DNA from: DASRZM01 sp035686365
GTDB taxonomy: Bacteria; Pseudomonadota; Gammaproteobacteria; Xanthomonadales; Xanthomonadaceae
NCBI GenBank assembly: GCA_035686365.1
Contig: DASRZM010000084.1
Span: 1 to 38,248, forward strand
Length of the DNA: 38,248 nt
Reading direction: 5' to 3'
In this document: one piece after another, positions 1 to 8,095 of the stretch
Layout of the letters: every line of letters starts with the position of its first letter
Numbering within the stretch: position 1 is the first letter of the stretch
Notes under the pieces: model-generated
Seen by the model: only the letters and a program-made list of their open reading frames with translations
Databases searched by the model: none
Told to the model about the DNA's origin: nothing
Position numbers and translations under genes: made by a program

Positions 1-1094
1 GCGGCCAGCGTGTCCATCTTCACGAACCACTGGTCGGTCAGGTAGGGCTCCAGCACCTGCCCGGTGCGATCGCCACGCGGCACCGTGAGCCGGTGCGGCT
101 TGTCCTCGACCAGCAGCCCCTGCGCCTCGAGGTCGGCCAGCACCGCCGTGCGGGCCTCGAAGCGGTCCAGGCCGCGATACCTGTCCGGTGCGCTGTCGTT
201 GATCCGCGCCTCGTCGGTGAAGATGTTGACCAGCGGCAGGTCGTGGCGCTGGCCGATCGCATAGTCGTTGAAGTCGTGGGCCGGGGTGATCTTGACGCAG
301 CCGGTGCCGAATTCGCGCTCGACGTAGTCGTCGGCGATGATTGGAATCTCACGTCCGGCCAGCGGCAGCGTCAGCGTCTTGCCGACCAGCTGCGCATAGC
401 GTTCGTCCTCCGGGTGCACCGCGACCGCGACATCGCCGAGCAGGGTTTCCGGACGCGTGGTGGCGACCGTCAGCGCGCCAGAGCCGTCGCTGAGCGGGTA
501 GCGGATCGACCACAGCCGGCCGTCCTCCTCCTCGCTGACGACTTCAAGGTCCGAGATCGCCGTCTTCAGCACCGGATCCCAGTTGACCAGGCGCTGGCCG
601 CGGTAGATCAGGCCCTCCTCGTAAAGGCGCACGAAGGTCTCGACCACCGCCCTGGACAGACCCGCGTCCATGGTGAAGCGCTCGCGGCTCCAGTCGCCCG
701 AGGTGCCCAGCCGCCGCATCTGCCGCGTGATGGTGTCGCCTGATTGCTGCTTCCATTGCCACACGCGCTCGACGAAGGCCTCGCGGCCCAGTTCGTTGCG
801 GCTGGTTCCCTCGACCTCGAGCTGGCGCCCGACCACCATCTCGGTGGCGATGCCGGCGTGGTCGGTGCCCATCTGCCACAGCGTGTCGAAGCCGCGCATG
901 CGGTGGTAGCGGATCAGCGCGTCCATCAGCGTGTGCTGGAACGCATGGCCCATGTGCAGCGTGCCGGTGACGTTCGGCGGCGGCAGCACGATCACGTACG
1001 GGCGGCCTTCGCCGCTGGGCCGGAAGCAGCCGCTCGACTCCCAGTGGCGGTACCACGGGGTCTCGAAGGTTTCTGGCTGGTAGCTCTTGTCCAT
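1..1094 (-). CDS. valS: Valine--tRNA ligase, N-terminal part (gene continues past the left edge)
   Basis: Valyl-tRNA synthetase charges tRNA-Val with valine in the cytoplasm. The reverse strand reads from an ATG at 1094 as one open frame of about 364 codons to the window edge, beginning MDKSYQPETFETPWY. The class I HIGH signature appears as HMGH inside PPPNVTGTLHMGHAFQ near residue 45. It is followed by DHAGIATEMVVGRQ and by the editing-domain motif TVATTRPETLLGD, both typical of ValS. The C-terminal half with KMSKS lies outside the window. It lies downstream of holC on the same strand with a 131-base gap holding a heptamer repeat. The holC-valS order is common in Gammaproteobacteria. Confidence 0.97.
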   Translation of the reverse strand, partial: MDKSYQPETFETPWYRHWESSGCFRPSGEGRPYVIVLPPPNVTGTLHMGHAFQHTLMDALIRYHRMRGFDTLWQMGTDHAGIATEMVVGRQLEVEGTSRNELGREAFVERVWQWKQQSGDTITRQMRRLGTSGDWSRERFTMDAGLSRAVVETFVRLYEEGLIYRGQRLVNWDPVLKTAISDLEVVSEEEDGRLWSIRYPLSDGSGALTVATTRPETLLGDVAVAVHPEDERYAQLVGKTLTLPLAGREIPIIADDYVEREFGTGCVKITPAHDFNDYAIGQRHDLPLVNIFTDEARINDSAPDRYRGLDRFEARTAVLADLEAQGLLVEDKPHRLTVPRGDRTGQVLEPYLTDQWFVKMDTLA

Positions 1095-1188
1095 CGGGGC
1101 AGCGGCGCCGCGCCGGCACGGGCGGCGGCAGGTCTCTGGCGGGGAAGCGCGCGATTGTAGGCGAGGGCGGCGGGAGGCCCAAGCGCTC

Positions 1189-1223
1189 AGGGCCCGAGTC
1201 CCGGGTCCCGGGTCCCGAATCCC
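1189..1223. repeat. Five tandem GC-rich heptamers between holC and valS
   Basis: Reading the plus strand, agggccc, gagtccc, gggtccc, gggtccc and gaatccc follow one another without a gap. All end in CCC and two are identical. The array fills part of the valS-holC intergenic space and stops three bases before the holC stop codon. A second heptamer array of similar design lies at 8013-8050. No T-tract follows on either strand, so it does not look like a standard terminator. Confidence 0.7.
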
Positions 1224-1225
1224 GC

Positions 1226-1651
1226 CTACATCTCGTGCTTGCCCAACATATCCCCGCGCGCCCGGTAGGTTTTCCAGCGCGCGCGCGAGCCCTGCCGGCG
1301 CTGCGCATCGGCGGGCACCACCTCCAGCACGCGCTCGTACCCGGGCGCCGGGCACTCCTGGCGCAGGTTGATCAGCAACGCTCGCGCCGGCACCTCGACG
1401 CCGGGCGGCGCGATCAGCACCGGGGTGAGCGCATCGTCGGCCTCGCGGCCAGCGATCTGGTGCGGCACGAAGGCCTCCGGATCGAATGCCCACAGCTCCT
1501 GGTCCAGCGCCTCCGCCTCGGCCACGGAGACCGCCAGGATCGTCGTCGGCCGACCGCTGTCGCAGGCCTTGCGCGCCAGCTCGCACACCAGGCGCAGCGG
1601 CGCTTGGGCGAAGCGCGGCCCGCCGATCAGGTAGAAGTCCGCGCGCGCCAT
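1226..1651 (-). CDS. holC: DNA polymerase III subunit chi
   Basis: The 141-residue protein matches the size and character of HolC, the chi subunit of the DNA polymerase III clamp loader, which binds psi and contacts single-strand DNA-binding protein. It begins MARADFYLIG and carries the family segments CELARKACDSGRPTTILA and QELWAFDPEAFVPHQIAG. The second is the usual region around a Trp-x-F-x-x-x-x-FxPH pattern. It ends in a basic tail of about 30 residues. The start lies 48 bases after the pepA stop and the gene probably shares a transcript with pepA. The identification rests on these motifs plus the classic pepA-holC-valS order. Confidence 0.9.
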   Translation of the reverse strand: MARADFYLIGGPRFAQAPLRLVCELARKACDSGRPTTILAVSVAEAEALDQELWAFDPEAFVPHQIAGREADDALTPVLIAPPGVEVPARALLINLRQECPAPGYERVLEVVPADAQRRQGSRARWKTYRARGDMLGKHEM

Positions 1652-1699
1652 CGCCTCAGGCCCGGCGCGTCGGGGTCAGGGCCGCGGGTGCGGCCGCAT

Positions 1700-3178
1700 T
1701 CACGTCGCCGCCGCGCGGTTGCGCAGCCACTGCACCAGCAGGCCGACCGGGCGCCCGGTGGCCAGGCCCTTGCGGCCTTCCTCCCAGGCGGTGCCGGCAA
1801 TGTCCAGGTGCGCCCAGCGTTGCCCCTCGGTGAACCGCGACAGGAAGCAGCCGGCCGTGATCGCGCCGCCCCACTTGCCGCCGATGTTGGCCATGTCGGC
1901 GAAACCCGAATCCAGTCCGGGCTGGTAGTCGTCCCACAGCGGCAGGCGCCAGGCGCGGTCCCAGGCGGCGTCGCCTGCCGCGAGCAGCTCTGCCGCCAGA
2001 GCGTCGTCCCGGCTCATCAGTCCGGTCGCGTGCTTGCCCAGCGCGATCACGCAGGCGCCGGTGAGCGTGGCCACGTCGATCAGCGTCTGCGGTTCGAATC
2101 GCTGCGCATAGGTCAGCGCATCGCACAGGATCAGGCGCCCTTCGGCATCGGTGTTGAGGACCTCCACGGTCTTGCCCGACATCGTGGTGACGATGTCGCT
2201 GGGCCGGTAGGAGTTGCCGTCGGGCATGTTCTCCACGGCCGGCACGATCGCGACCAGGTTCAGCGGAAGCTCCAGCTCGACCGCGGCGACGAATGCGCCC
2301 AGCACCCCGGCGGCACCGCACATGTCGAACTTCATCTCCTCCATCCCAGGCCCCGGCTTGAGCGAAATGCCGCCGCTGTCGAAGGTGATGCCCTTGCCCA
2401 CCAGCACGTGCGGTCTGGCATCGCCACCGCCGCTCCACCTGAGTACGACCAGCTGCGGTGGATTGGCCGAGCCCTGGGCCACGCCCAGCAATGCGCCCAT
2501 GCCGAGCTTGGCCATCTGCTCGCGATCGAGCACTTCGCAGTCGGCGCCGGCGCGGCCGGCCGCGAAGTCGCGGGCGCGTCCGGCGATGTAGGCCGGATTG
2601 CAGATGTTCGGCGGCAGGTTGCCGAGTTCGCGCGCGAACTCGATGCCGCGGGCCATGCCCTGGGCGAAAAGCAACTCGGGCTCCAGGGCGGCATCGCCGG
2701 CGACCAGCAGCTGTTCCAGGCCGCGGTCGTTCTCGGCCTTGCGCGTTGCGGTATAGCGATACGCCTGCTGTGCCGCCGCCAGCACATTGTGGCGCACGGT
2801 CCAGGCGGCATCCCGACCGGACACGGGGATCTCCGGCAGCGTGCTGTAGGCGCTGCGGACCGGGCCGCTGCGCAGTGCCCGGCCGGCCTGCGTGGCCGCC
2901 TTCACGAACGCGGCGGCGTCGAACTTGCCGGCTGCGCCCAGGCCGACCACCAGTACCCGCGGCGCCGCGATGCCGGGCAGCCCGTGCAGCAGCGTGCTGC
3001 GTCCGGCCTTGCCGGAGACATCGCCGATCTTCAGCAGCTGGGCAATGCGGCCCTCGCAGGCGGCATCGAGTGCGCCTGCCGACTCCGAAAGGCGCCCGTC
3101 CTCGAACACGCCCGCGATCACGCAGTCGCAGGCGATTCCGGCCGGGGGCTCTCGGCGCAACGCGAATTCAAGTGCCAT
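1700..3178 (-). CDS. pepA: Leucyl aminopeptidase (cytosol aminopeptidase, M17 family)
   Basis: This is a dimetal aminopeptidase that removes N-terminal residues. In E. coli PepA also binds DNA in carAB control and cer/Xer recombination. The protein is 492 residues from the chosen start. The family signature NTDAEGRL is at residues 342-349. Upstream are VGKGITFDSGGISLKP and MKFDMCGAA, which carry the metal-binding Lys and Asp residues. The start at 3178 (MALEFALRRE) is preferred over a longer frame opening at 3256 because AAGGA sits at normal distance before it and PepA proteins begin near this point. The gene diverges from lptF across 232 bases that contain a 13-base repeat and a possible extended -10 element. 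Confidence 0.96.
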   Translation of the reverse strand: MALEFALRREPPAGIACDCVIAGVFEDGRLSESAGALDAACEGRIAQLLKIGDVSGKAGRSTLLHGLPGIAAPRVLVVGLGAAGKFDAAAFVKAATQAGRALRSGPVRSAYSTLPEIPVSGRDAAWTVRHNVLAAAQQAYRYTATRKAENDRGLEQLLVAGDAALEPELLFAQGMARGIEFARELGNLPPNICNPAYIAGRARDFAAGRAGADCEVLDREQMAKLGMGALLGVAQGSANPPQLVVLRWSGGGDARPHVLVGKGITFDSGGISLKPGPGMEEMKFDMCGAAGVLGAFVAAVELELPLNLVAIVPAVENMPDGNSYRPSDIVTTMSGKTVEVLNTDAEGRLILCDALTYAQRFEPQTLIDVATLTGACVIALGKHATGLMSRDDALAAELLAAGDAAWDRAWRLPLWDDYQPGLDSGFADMANIGGKWGGAITAGCFLSRFTEGQRWAHLDIAGTAWEEGRKGLATGRPVGLLVQWLRNRAAAT

Positions 3179-3270
3179 GGTGATCCTTTCCGTACAATCC
3201 GATCCCGGGTCGATCAGGCGGCGCGTACGGCGCCAGGCGCCGCCGGTGCCGACCACCCGGGCGAACTTTC

Positions 3271-3279
3271 ATTCTAACA
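3271..3279 (-). promoter_or_regulatory. Possible extended -10 element for pepA
   Basis: On the minus strand the bases read TGTTAGAAT, which fits an extended -10 (TG, one base, then TAGAAT, five of six matches to TATAAT). It lies about 93 bases upstream of the pepA ATG. No good -35 hexamer is at the right distance, and that position is occupied by the 13-base repeat. This is a motif match only. Confidence 0.3.
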
Positions 3280-3378
3280 GCCCGTTCCGACACCCCTTCC
3301 AACAATCCCTTCCAACAATCCCTTCCAACAACCCGTTCCAACAGCCCGCCCCTGACAGCCCGCTTCCAACACCCCGCC
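3276..3378. repeat. Degenerate 13-base tandem repeat between pepA and lptF
   Basis: About eight head-to-tail units fit the consensus AACAATCCCTTCC. Two adjacent copies are identical (3301-3326); the others read AACAGCCCGTTCC, GACACCCCTTCC, AACAACCCGTTCC and further variants, including a shortened unit and one of 15 bases. The array occupies nearly half of the divergent pepA/lptF intergenic region and ends 32 bases before the lptF ATG. There are no spacers, so it is a minisatellite-like array and not CRISPR. Confidence 0.85.
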
Positions 3379-3410
3379 GGGGTACGGCTCGACCGGACAA
3401 CCGCCTGCAC

Positions 3411-4496
3411 ATGCGTCTTCCAGTCATCGATCGCTACGTGCTGCGTGAACTCGTGTTCACGTTGCTGGCCGTGCTGGCAGTGCTGCTGCTGGTGAGCCTC
3501 GGGGGCGTGGTGGCCGACCTGCTCAGCAAGATCTCCCGCGGCAAGCTGCCGGCCGCGCTGCTGTTCTCGCAGCTCGGGTTGCGGCTGGTCGATGCCATGC
3601 CTCTGATGCTTCCGCTGGCGCTGTTCCTGGGCGTACTGCTGAGCATCAGCCGTCTGTACCGGGACTCGGAGGTCACCGTGCTGGCGGCCGCCGGCGTCGG
3701 CATTGCCCGGCTGCTGCGCCCGATCGGGCTGGTGGTGCTGCCGCTGTCGCTGCTCATCGGCATGTGCTCGTTCTGGGCGTCCCCGGCCTCGCAGCAGCTT
3801 TCGCGCGCGATGATCGATGCCGCCAACCGGTCCTTGCTGGTGGCCGGCATGGAGCCGGGCAGGTTCGTCGAACTGCCCGGTCGGCACAGCGTGGTCTACC
3901 TGGCCGAAATGGCTCCGGACGGCAGCTCGTTCGAGCGTCTGTTCGTGCATTCGGAACACGAGGGCCGCATCGACGTGATCACGGCCACCAGCGGCGAGCT
4001 GTTTTCGGAAGCCCAGGGCGAGGAGCGCTACCTGAGCCTGACCGAAGGCTTCCGCGTCGAGGGCGAGGTCGGTGCCGACGACTACCGCCTGATGCGTTTT
4101 GCCCGCAACGACATCCGCGTGCCGGACAGCGAGCCGGCCGCCAGCGGCCGCGACGAGCAGCGCATGCCCACGCTGGCGTTGCTCGGCAGTGTCGAGCCGG
4201 CGCACCGGGCCGAGCTGCACTGGCGCGTGGGCGCGCCGCTGGCGGCGGTGCTGCTGGGCCTGCTGGCGGTGCCGCTGGCGCGCACGCCGCCGCGCAGTTC
4301 CCGGCACGGGCGGCTGCTGCTGGCCGTGCTCAGCTACATCGTCTACCTGAACCTGCTGGCGCTGGGGCGGGTGTGGATCGCACAGGGGCAGCTGCCGGCA
4401 TGGGTCGGCCTGTGGTGGGTGCACGTGCCGGTGCTCGGATTCGCGCTGTGGATGCTCTGGCGCGACCAGCGCATACCGCGGCCGGACGGTGGCTGA
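3411..4496 (+). CDS. lptF: LPS export ABC transporter permease LptF
   Basis: LptF is one of the two inner-membrane permeases of LptB2FG, which extracts lipopolysaccharide from the inner membrane and passes it to the LptC-LptA bridge. The 361-residue protein begins MRLPVIDRYVLRELV, the usual LptF opening. It has three hydrophobic segments in the first 120 residues, a periplasmic beta-jellyroll region at about 125-260, and three more hydrophobic segments near the C-terminus. The frame is open further upstream into the repeat region, but the ATG at 3411 gives the family-typical N-terminus. Its last bases overlap the start of lptG by eight, so the two are translationally linked. Confidence 0.94.
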   Translation: MRLPVIDRYVLRELVFTLLAVLAVLLLVSLGGVVADLLSKISRGKLPAALLFSQLGLRLVDAMPLMLPLALFLGVLLSISRLYRDSEVTVLAAAGVGIARLLRPIGLVVLPLSLLIGMCSFWASPASQQLSRAMIDAANRSLLVAGMEPGRFVELPGRHSVVYLAEMAPDGSSFERLFVHSEHEGRIDVITATSGELFSEAQGEERYLSLTEGFRVEGEVGADDYRLMRFARNDIRVPDSEPAASGRDEQRMPTLALLGSVEPAHRAELHWRVGAPLAAVLLGLLAVPLARTPPRSSRHGRLLLAVLSYIVYLNLLALGRVWIAQGQLPAWVGLWWVHVPVLGFALWMLWRDQRIPRPDGG

Positions 4497-5595
4497 GTTG
4501 CGCGCGCTGCGCATCCACGACCGCATGGTGGCGCGTGCCGTGCTCTCGGCGCTGCTGCCGGTGTGGCTGATCCTGCTCGGGTTCGACACTGTCACCGCGT
4601 TCGCGGCGCAGTTCGACGAGATCGGCGAGGGCGCCTACGGCGTCGGCTCGGCGGTGCTCGAGGTGCTGCACACCGTGCCACGTCGGCTGTACGAACTGTT
4701 TCCGAGCGCAGCGGTGATCGGTTCGATCCTCGGCATGGGCGCCCTGGCGGCGACCTCGGAGCTGACCGCGTTGCGCGCGGCCGGGCTCTCGCGCTTGCGC
4801 ATCAGTGCCGGGGCGCTGGGAGCAATCGCCGCGCTCACCGCGGTGATGGTGCTGGTCGGCGAGACCCTGGGACCGGTTGGCGAGCAGCGCGCGCAGGCGC
4901 TGTCGGTGGCGGCCAAATCCGAAAACCTCGCCGTCGCCCGCTGGTCCGGCCTGTGGGCGCGCGAAGGCGAGACGTTCATGAATGCGCGACGCGGATTCGT
5001 CCGCGATGTCGGGCCGGAAAGCTACGTGGAACTGTTCGACGTGCGCATGTTCGAGTTCAGCAGCGAGGGACGGCTTGCGTCGCTGGCGGTGGCCGGGCGT
5101 GCCGAGCACCGGCTCGGCCACTGGACGCTGTTCGACGTGCGCCGCAGCCGCTTCGGCGAGCGCGGCGTGGAGACCAGCCACGCCGAGCGCGAGCGCTGGG
5201 ACTCGAGTCTGGACCCCCAACTCATGAGCCTGGGCGCCTCGCGGCCGCGTTACCTGTCCACGGCCGACCTGGCAGCCAGCCTCGACTACCTGCGCCGCAA
5301 CGGTCTGGATACCGGCGAGTTCGAGGCCGCCTACTGGTCGCGCTACTTCTATCCGGTGCACGCGCTGGTACTGTGCCTGGCGGGCCTGCCGTTCGCCTTC
5401 GGCACGCTGCGCTCGGGCGGCTTCGGCAAACGCCTGTTCATCGGCGTGGTGTTCGGCGTGGGCTACTACCTGGTGCTGCGACGCATGGCCATCGACGTGG
5501 CCGAGGTCTATCGCGTGGACCTGCGCCTGGCCAACGCACTGCCGCCGTTGCTGATCGCGACCGCTTCGTGGTGGTGGTTCCGTCGTCGCGCTTGA
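4489..5595 (+). CDS. lptG: LPS export ABC transporter permease LptG
   Basis: LptG is the partner permease of LptF in the LptB2FG lipopolysaccharide extractor. The 368-residue product has the same plan as LptF: N-terminal membrane segments, a central periplasmic domain, and C-terminal membrane segments with YFYPVHALVLCLAGLPFAF. The GTG at 4489 overlaps the lptF stop; an internal ATG at 4525 is a possible alternative. The N-terminal LRIHDRMVARAVLSAL resembles the LptG opening DRYIAR. No ATPase gene (lptB) is nearby, which is normal for this locus. About 130 bases without a gene follow, up to the converging RDD gene. Confidence 0.93.
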   Translation: MAELRALRIHDRMVARAVLSALLPVWLILLGFDTVTAFAAQFDEIGEGAYGVGSAVLEVLHTVPRRLYELFPSAAVIGSILGMGALAATSELTALRAAGLSRLRISAGALGAIAALTAVMVLVGETLGPVGEQRAQALSVAAKSENLAVARWSGLWAREGETFMNARRGFVRDVGPESYVELFDVRMFEFSSEGRLASLAVAGRAEHRLGHWTLFDVRRSRFGERGVETSHAERERWDSSLDPQLMSLGASRPRYLSTADLAASLDYLRRNGLDTGEFEAAYWSRYFYPVHALVLCLAGLPFAFGTLRSGGFGKRLFIGVVFGVGYYLVLRRMAIDVAEVYRVDLRLANALPPLLIATASWWWFRRRA

Positions 5596-5727
5596 GCAGG
5601 CCCGAGGATCGGTCCGGAGCCTGCCCGGCACGGCAGCGCAGATCGTCCGGGCCGCGCTTGCGTGAGCGGTCCGCGAGCGCACCGTCCCTGTTGCGTGCTC
5701 CTGTCCGTGTAACGGTCCGAAGCCTCC

Positions 5728-6171
5728 TCAGCCGTCGTCGCGGACCGTGCGGGTGGCCGATGCGATCTCGTGCCATCCGCGCCGCTGCCGATCCACCAGG
5801 ATCCAGGCAAAACCGGCACCGGCCGCGGCCAGCGACACCCAGGCAAGCAGGTAGCGCAGCAGCAGCGCCGGCCACGACGGCGTCGCACCATCGGCGGCGA
5901 CCACGCGCAGGCGCCAGGCGCGCAGGCCCAGCGTGCGTCCGCCGTGGCGCCAGGAGGGCCCGAAGTAGGCGAAGCCCAGCGCGATCAGCCAGGCCAGTTC
6001 CAGCCAGGCTGCCGGCGTTCCCGGAGCGACCGGGTCGCCCCCGCGCGCGAGCAGGAACAGCGCTGCGCCCAGATACCACAGCGCGGCCAGCGGCAGCAGG
6101 TCGTAGAGGGCAGCAAGCAGCCGCCGCAGCGGCGGCGCCGGAGTCGGGTCGGTCACCGGGTGCGTCGGCAT
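5728..6171 (-). CDS. RDD family membrane protein
   Basis: This 147-residue membrane protein shows the RDD family layout. An Arg and a conserved Asp lie in the first hydrophobic segment (LRRLLAALYDLLP, residues 15-27). A GGRTLGLRAWRLRVVAADG block corresponds to the family's G-TLGK-LLGLRVV motif. A last hydrophobic segment ends in RQRRGWHEIASAT, the usual RRG-HD motif. There appear to be three or four membrane segments. The molecular role of most RDD proteins is unknown. The gene converges with lptG and diverges from xerD across only 44 bases. Confidence 0.88.
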   Translation of the reverse strand: MPTHPVTDPTPAPPLRRLLAALYDLLPLAALWYLGAALFLLARGGDPVAPGTPAAWLELAWLIALGFAYFGPSWRHGGRTLGLRAWRLRVVAADGATPSWPALLLRYLLAWVSLAAAGAGFAWILVDRQRRGWHEIASATRTVRDDG

Positions 6172-6177
6172 GGCGGC

Positions 6178-6210
6178 AAGGCTAGCAGGCGGCCGAGGGC
6201 TGCTAGGCTT
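6178..6210. promoter_or_regulatory. Inverted repeat between divergent RDD gene and xerD
   Basis: AAGGCTAGCAG at 6178-6188 is mirrored by CTGCTAGGCTT at 6200-6210, matching at ten of eleven positions with an 11-base spacer. It fills most of the 44-base space between the two divergent start codons and ends five bases before the xerD ATG. Its symmetry and position suit an operator or an RNA hairpin that would cover the xerD ribosome site. No regulator is known from the sequence. Confidence 0.45.
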
Positions 6211-6215
6211 CGGTC

Positions 6216-7172
6216 ATGAGCCGACGGGTGGATGCCATCACGCAGCGGCGCCTGCGCGCGCGGGCACGGCCGCCGCTTCCGGCATCGGAGCACACCTGCG
6301 TGGAGGCGTTCCTGGATCGGGTCTGGTCCGAGCAGGGACTTGCACGCGCGACGCTGGCCGCCTATCGGCGCGATCTGCAGGCACTGGCACACTGGCTGCA
6401 CGCGCGCGGCCGCACGCTGACGGACGCCGCCGCGGCAGACCTGCTGGGCCTGCTGGCCGAACGCTCGGACCAGGGGTACTCGGCCCGCAGCAACGCGCGG
6501 CTGGTCTCGTCACTGCGCGCCTTCTACGCCCAGCAGGTCCGCCTGGGCGCCATCGACGCCGATCCGGCCGCCCGGCTGGAATCGCCCCGGCTGCCACGCC
6601 CGCTGCCCAAGGCGCTGGCCGAGAGCCAGGTCGAAGCGCTGCTGGCGGCGCCGGACCCGGCCACGCCGCTGGGCCTGCGCGACCGCGCGATGCTGGAGCT
6701 GATGTACGCCACCGGCCTGCGCGCCAGCGAACTGGTCGGATTGCCCGGTACCGCGCTGAATCTGCGCCAGGGCGTGCTCAGGGTGACCGGCAAGGGCCGG
6801 CGCGAGCGACTGGTGCCCTTGGGCGAGGAGGCCGCGCACTGGATCGAGCGTTACCTGGACCAGGCGCGCCCGACGCTGGCCCGTGGCTTCGGCGGGCCGC
6901 TGTTCTGCGGCGCCCGGGGCGGACCCCTGAGCCGGCAGATGCTTTGGCGGACCGTCAAGCGCCACGCACTGGCCGCCGGCATCGACGCCGAACGGGTGAC
7001 GCCGCACGGCCTGCGGCACTCCTTCGCGACCCATCTGCTCAACCATGGCGCCGACCTGCGGGCGCTGCAGATGATGCTCGGCCACAGTTCGCTTTCGACC
7101 ACGCAGATCTACACGCTGGTGGCCCGCGAAGGGCTCAAGCACCTGCACCGGACCCACCATCCGCGTGGCTGA
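6216..7172 (+). CDS. xerD: Site-specific tyrosine recombinase XerD
   Basis: XerD acts with XerC at dif to resolve chromosome dimers during division. The 318-residue protein has an N-terminal SAM-like core-binding domain (about 25-110) and a C-terminal catalytic domain. All catalytic residues are present: R169 in TGLRASELV, K193 in TGKGRRERLVP, H264 and R267 in TPHGLRHSF, H290 in LGHSSLSTTQ, and Y299 as nucleophile. Its size, the LPKALAESQVEALL stretch and the C-terminal LKHLHRTHHPRG fit XerD better than XerC or a phage integrase. No attachment site or mobile cargo is next to it. In related bacteria xerD is often beside dsbC, as here. Confidence 0.93.
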   Translation: MSRRVDAITQRRLRARARPPLPASEHTCVEAFLDRVWSEQGLARATLAAYRRDLQALAHWLHARGRTLTDAAAADLLGLLAERSDQGYSARSNARLVSSLRAFYAQQVRLGAIDADPAARLESPRLPRPLPKALAESQVEALLAAPDPATPLGLRDRAMLELMYATGLRASELVGLPGTALNLRQGVLRVTGKGRRERLVPLGEEAAHWIERYLDQARPTLARGFGGPLFCGARGGPLSRQMLWRTVKRHALAAGIDAERVTPHGLRHSFATHLLNHGADLRALQMMLGHSSLSTTQIYTLVAREGLKHLHRTHHPRG

Positions 7173-7277
7173 GGCCCGCTGCTGCGGTATCCTGAACCGC
7201 CCGTCGGCCGTGCTGAACTTCCCCGGCCGCGAGCGGTCCCTACCGCCAGTCCGATTCCGTCCCAGAGGTTGCCGCAG

Positions 7278-8006
7278 ATGATCCGTACGCTGACCGCCGT
7301 GCTCGGCGCCCTGACCTTGACCGCCACGGCCGCCGAACCCGCCGACGACGCCAAGGTTCGCGCCGCGATCAAGACCCTGGTGCCGGACATCCGGATCGAA
7401 AGCGTGGCCGAGTCGGTGGTCCCGGGGCTGTACGAGGTCGTCCTGCCCGGCGCCGTGGTCTACGTGAGCCAGGACGGCCGCTATCTGATCCAGGGCTCGG
7501 TGCTCGAGGTGGCCACCCGAACCGACATGACCGAGCAGGCGCGCGCCGGCGTACGCAGCAAGGCGCTCAAGGAGGTCGGCAGCGACCAGCGCATCGTGTT
7601 CTCGCCGGCCAAGCCCGCACACACGGTCACCGTGTTCACCGACATCGACTGCGGGTACTGCCGCCGCATGCACCAGCAGATCTCCGAATACAACCAGCAC
7701 GGGATCGCAGTGGAGTACCTGTTCTTCCCGCGCGCCGGCATCGGGTCGGAGTCCTACGACAAGGCCGTGTCGGTGTGGTGCGCGGCCGATCGCAGGCAGG
7801 CGCTCACGCGCGCCAAGGCCGGCGAGGACATCGAGTCCAAGACCTGCAGCAACCCGATCGAGTCCGAGTTCGCCCTCGGGCAGCAAATAGGCATCAACGG
7901 CACGCCGGCGATCATCGCCGCCGACGGCACCCAGCTCGGCGGCTACGTCCCGCCCGAGCAGCTGCGCCAGCGCCTGGACGAGATCGCGCTGAAGGCCTCG
8001 CCCTAG
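7278..8006 (+). CDS. dsbC: Thiol:disulfide interchange protein DsbC
   Basis: DsbC is a periplasmic homodimeric disulfide isomerase that repairs wrongly paired cysteines and is kept reduced by DsbD. The 242-residue product has a signal peptide of about 19 residues (MIRTLTAVLGALTLTATAA), an N-terminal dimerisation domain, and a thioredoxin-fold domain with active site CGYC at 125-128. A second cysteine pair (C168, C190) and the cis-proline of NGTPA at 210 are as in DsbC. The ATG at 7278 is chosen over an upstream TTG at 7269 because AGAGG stands at good distance before it. It lies 105 bases after xerD and ends at a strong inverted repeat. Confidence 0.93.
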   Translation: MIRTLTAVLGALTLTATAAEPADDAKVRAAIKTLVPDIRIESVAESVVPGLYEVVLPGAVVYVSQDGRYLIQGSVLEVATRTDMTEQARAGVRSKALKEVGSDQRIVFSPAKPAHTVTVFTDIDCGYCRRMHQQISEYNQHGIAVEYLFFPRAGIGSESYDKAVSVWCAADRRQALTRAKAGEDIESKTCSNPIESEFALGQQIGINGTPAIIAADGTQLGGYVPPEQLRQRLDEIALKASP

Positions 8007-8010
8007 AAGA

Positions 8011-8050
8011 GCAGGGCTCAGGGCCCAGAGCCCTGAGCCCTGAGCCCTGC
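8011..8050. terminator. Perfect inverted repeat after dsbC, built from heptamers
   Basis: GCAGGGCTCAGGG (8011-8023) is exactly mirrored by CCCTGAGCCCTGC (8038-8050), a 13-base-pair stem with a 14-base loop. The right arm and loop consist of three head-to-tail GAGCCCT heptamers (8028-8048). It begins four bases after the dsbC stop, where a terminator is expected. There is no T-run, so it may only stall polymerase or protect the mRNA end. The heptamer build resembles the repeat at 1189-1223. Confidence 0.6.
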
Positions 8051-8095
8051 TTCTGGGCTAAAATCCGCGCCCCCGCTCACCGGCATCCTCCCGCG

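Noticed and set aside
3276..3378. CRISPR-like array
   Set aside because: The 13-base units are contiguous with no spacers and there are no cas genes.
2892..3410. N-terminal extension of LptF into the repeat region
   Set aside because: The frame is open but translates the repeat and antisense pepA; the ATG at 3411 matches the LptF family start.
5596..5727. A small gene between lptG and the RDD gene
   Set aside because: No frame with a start, ribosome site and plausible composition was found. Short overlapping frames are shadows of lptG or the RDD gene.
6216..7172. Phage or island integrase
   Set aside because: The tyrosine recombinase has XerD size and motifs, sits next to dsbC, and has no attachment repeats or mobile cargo nearby.
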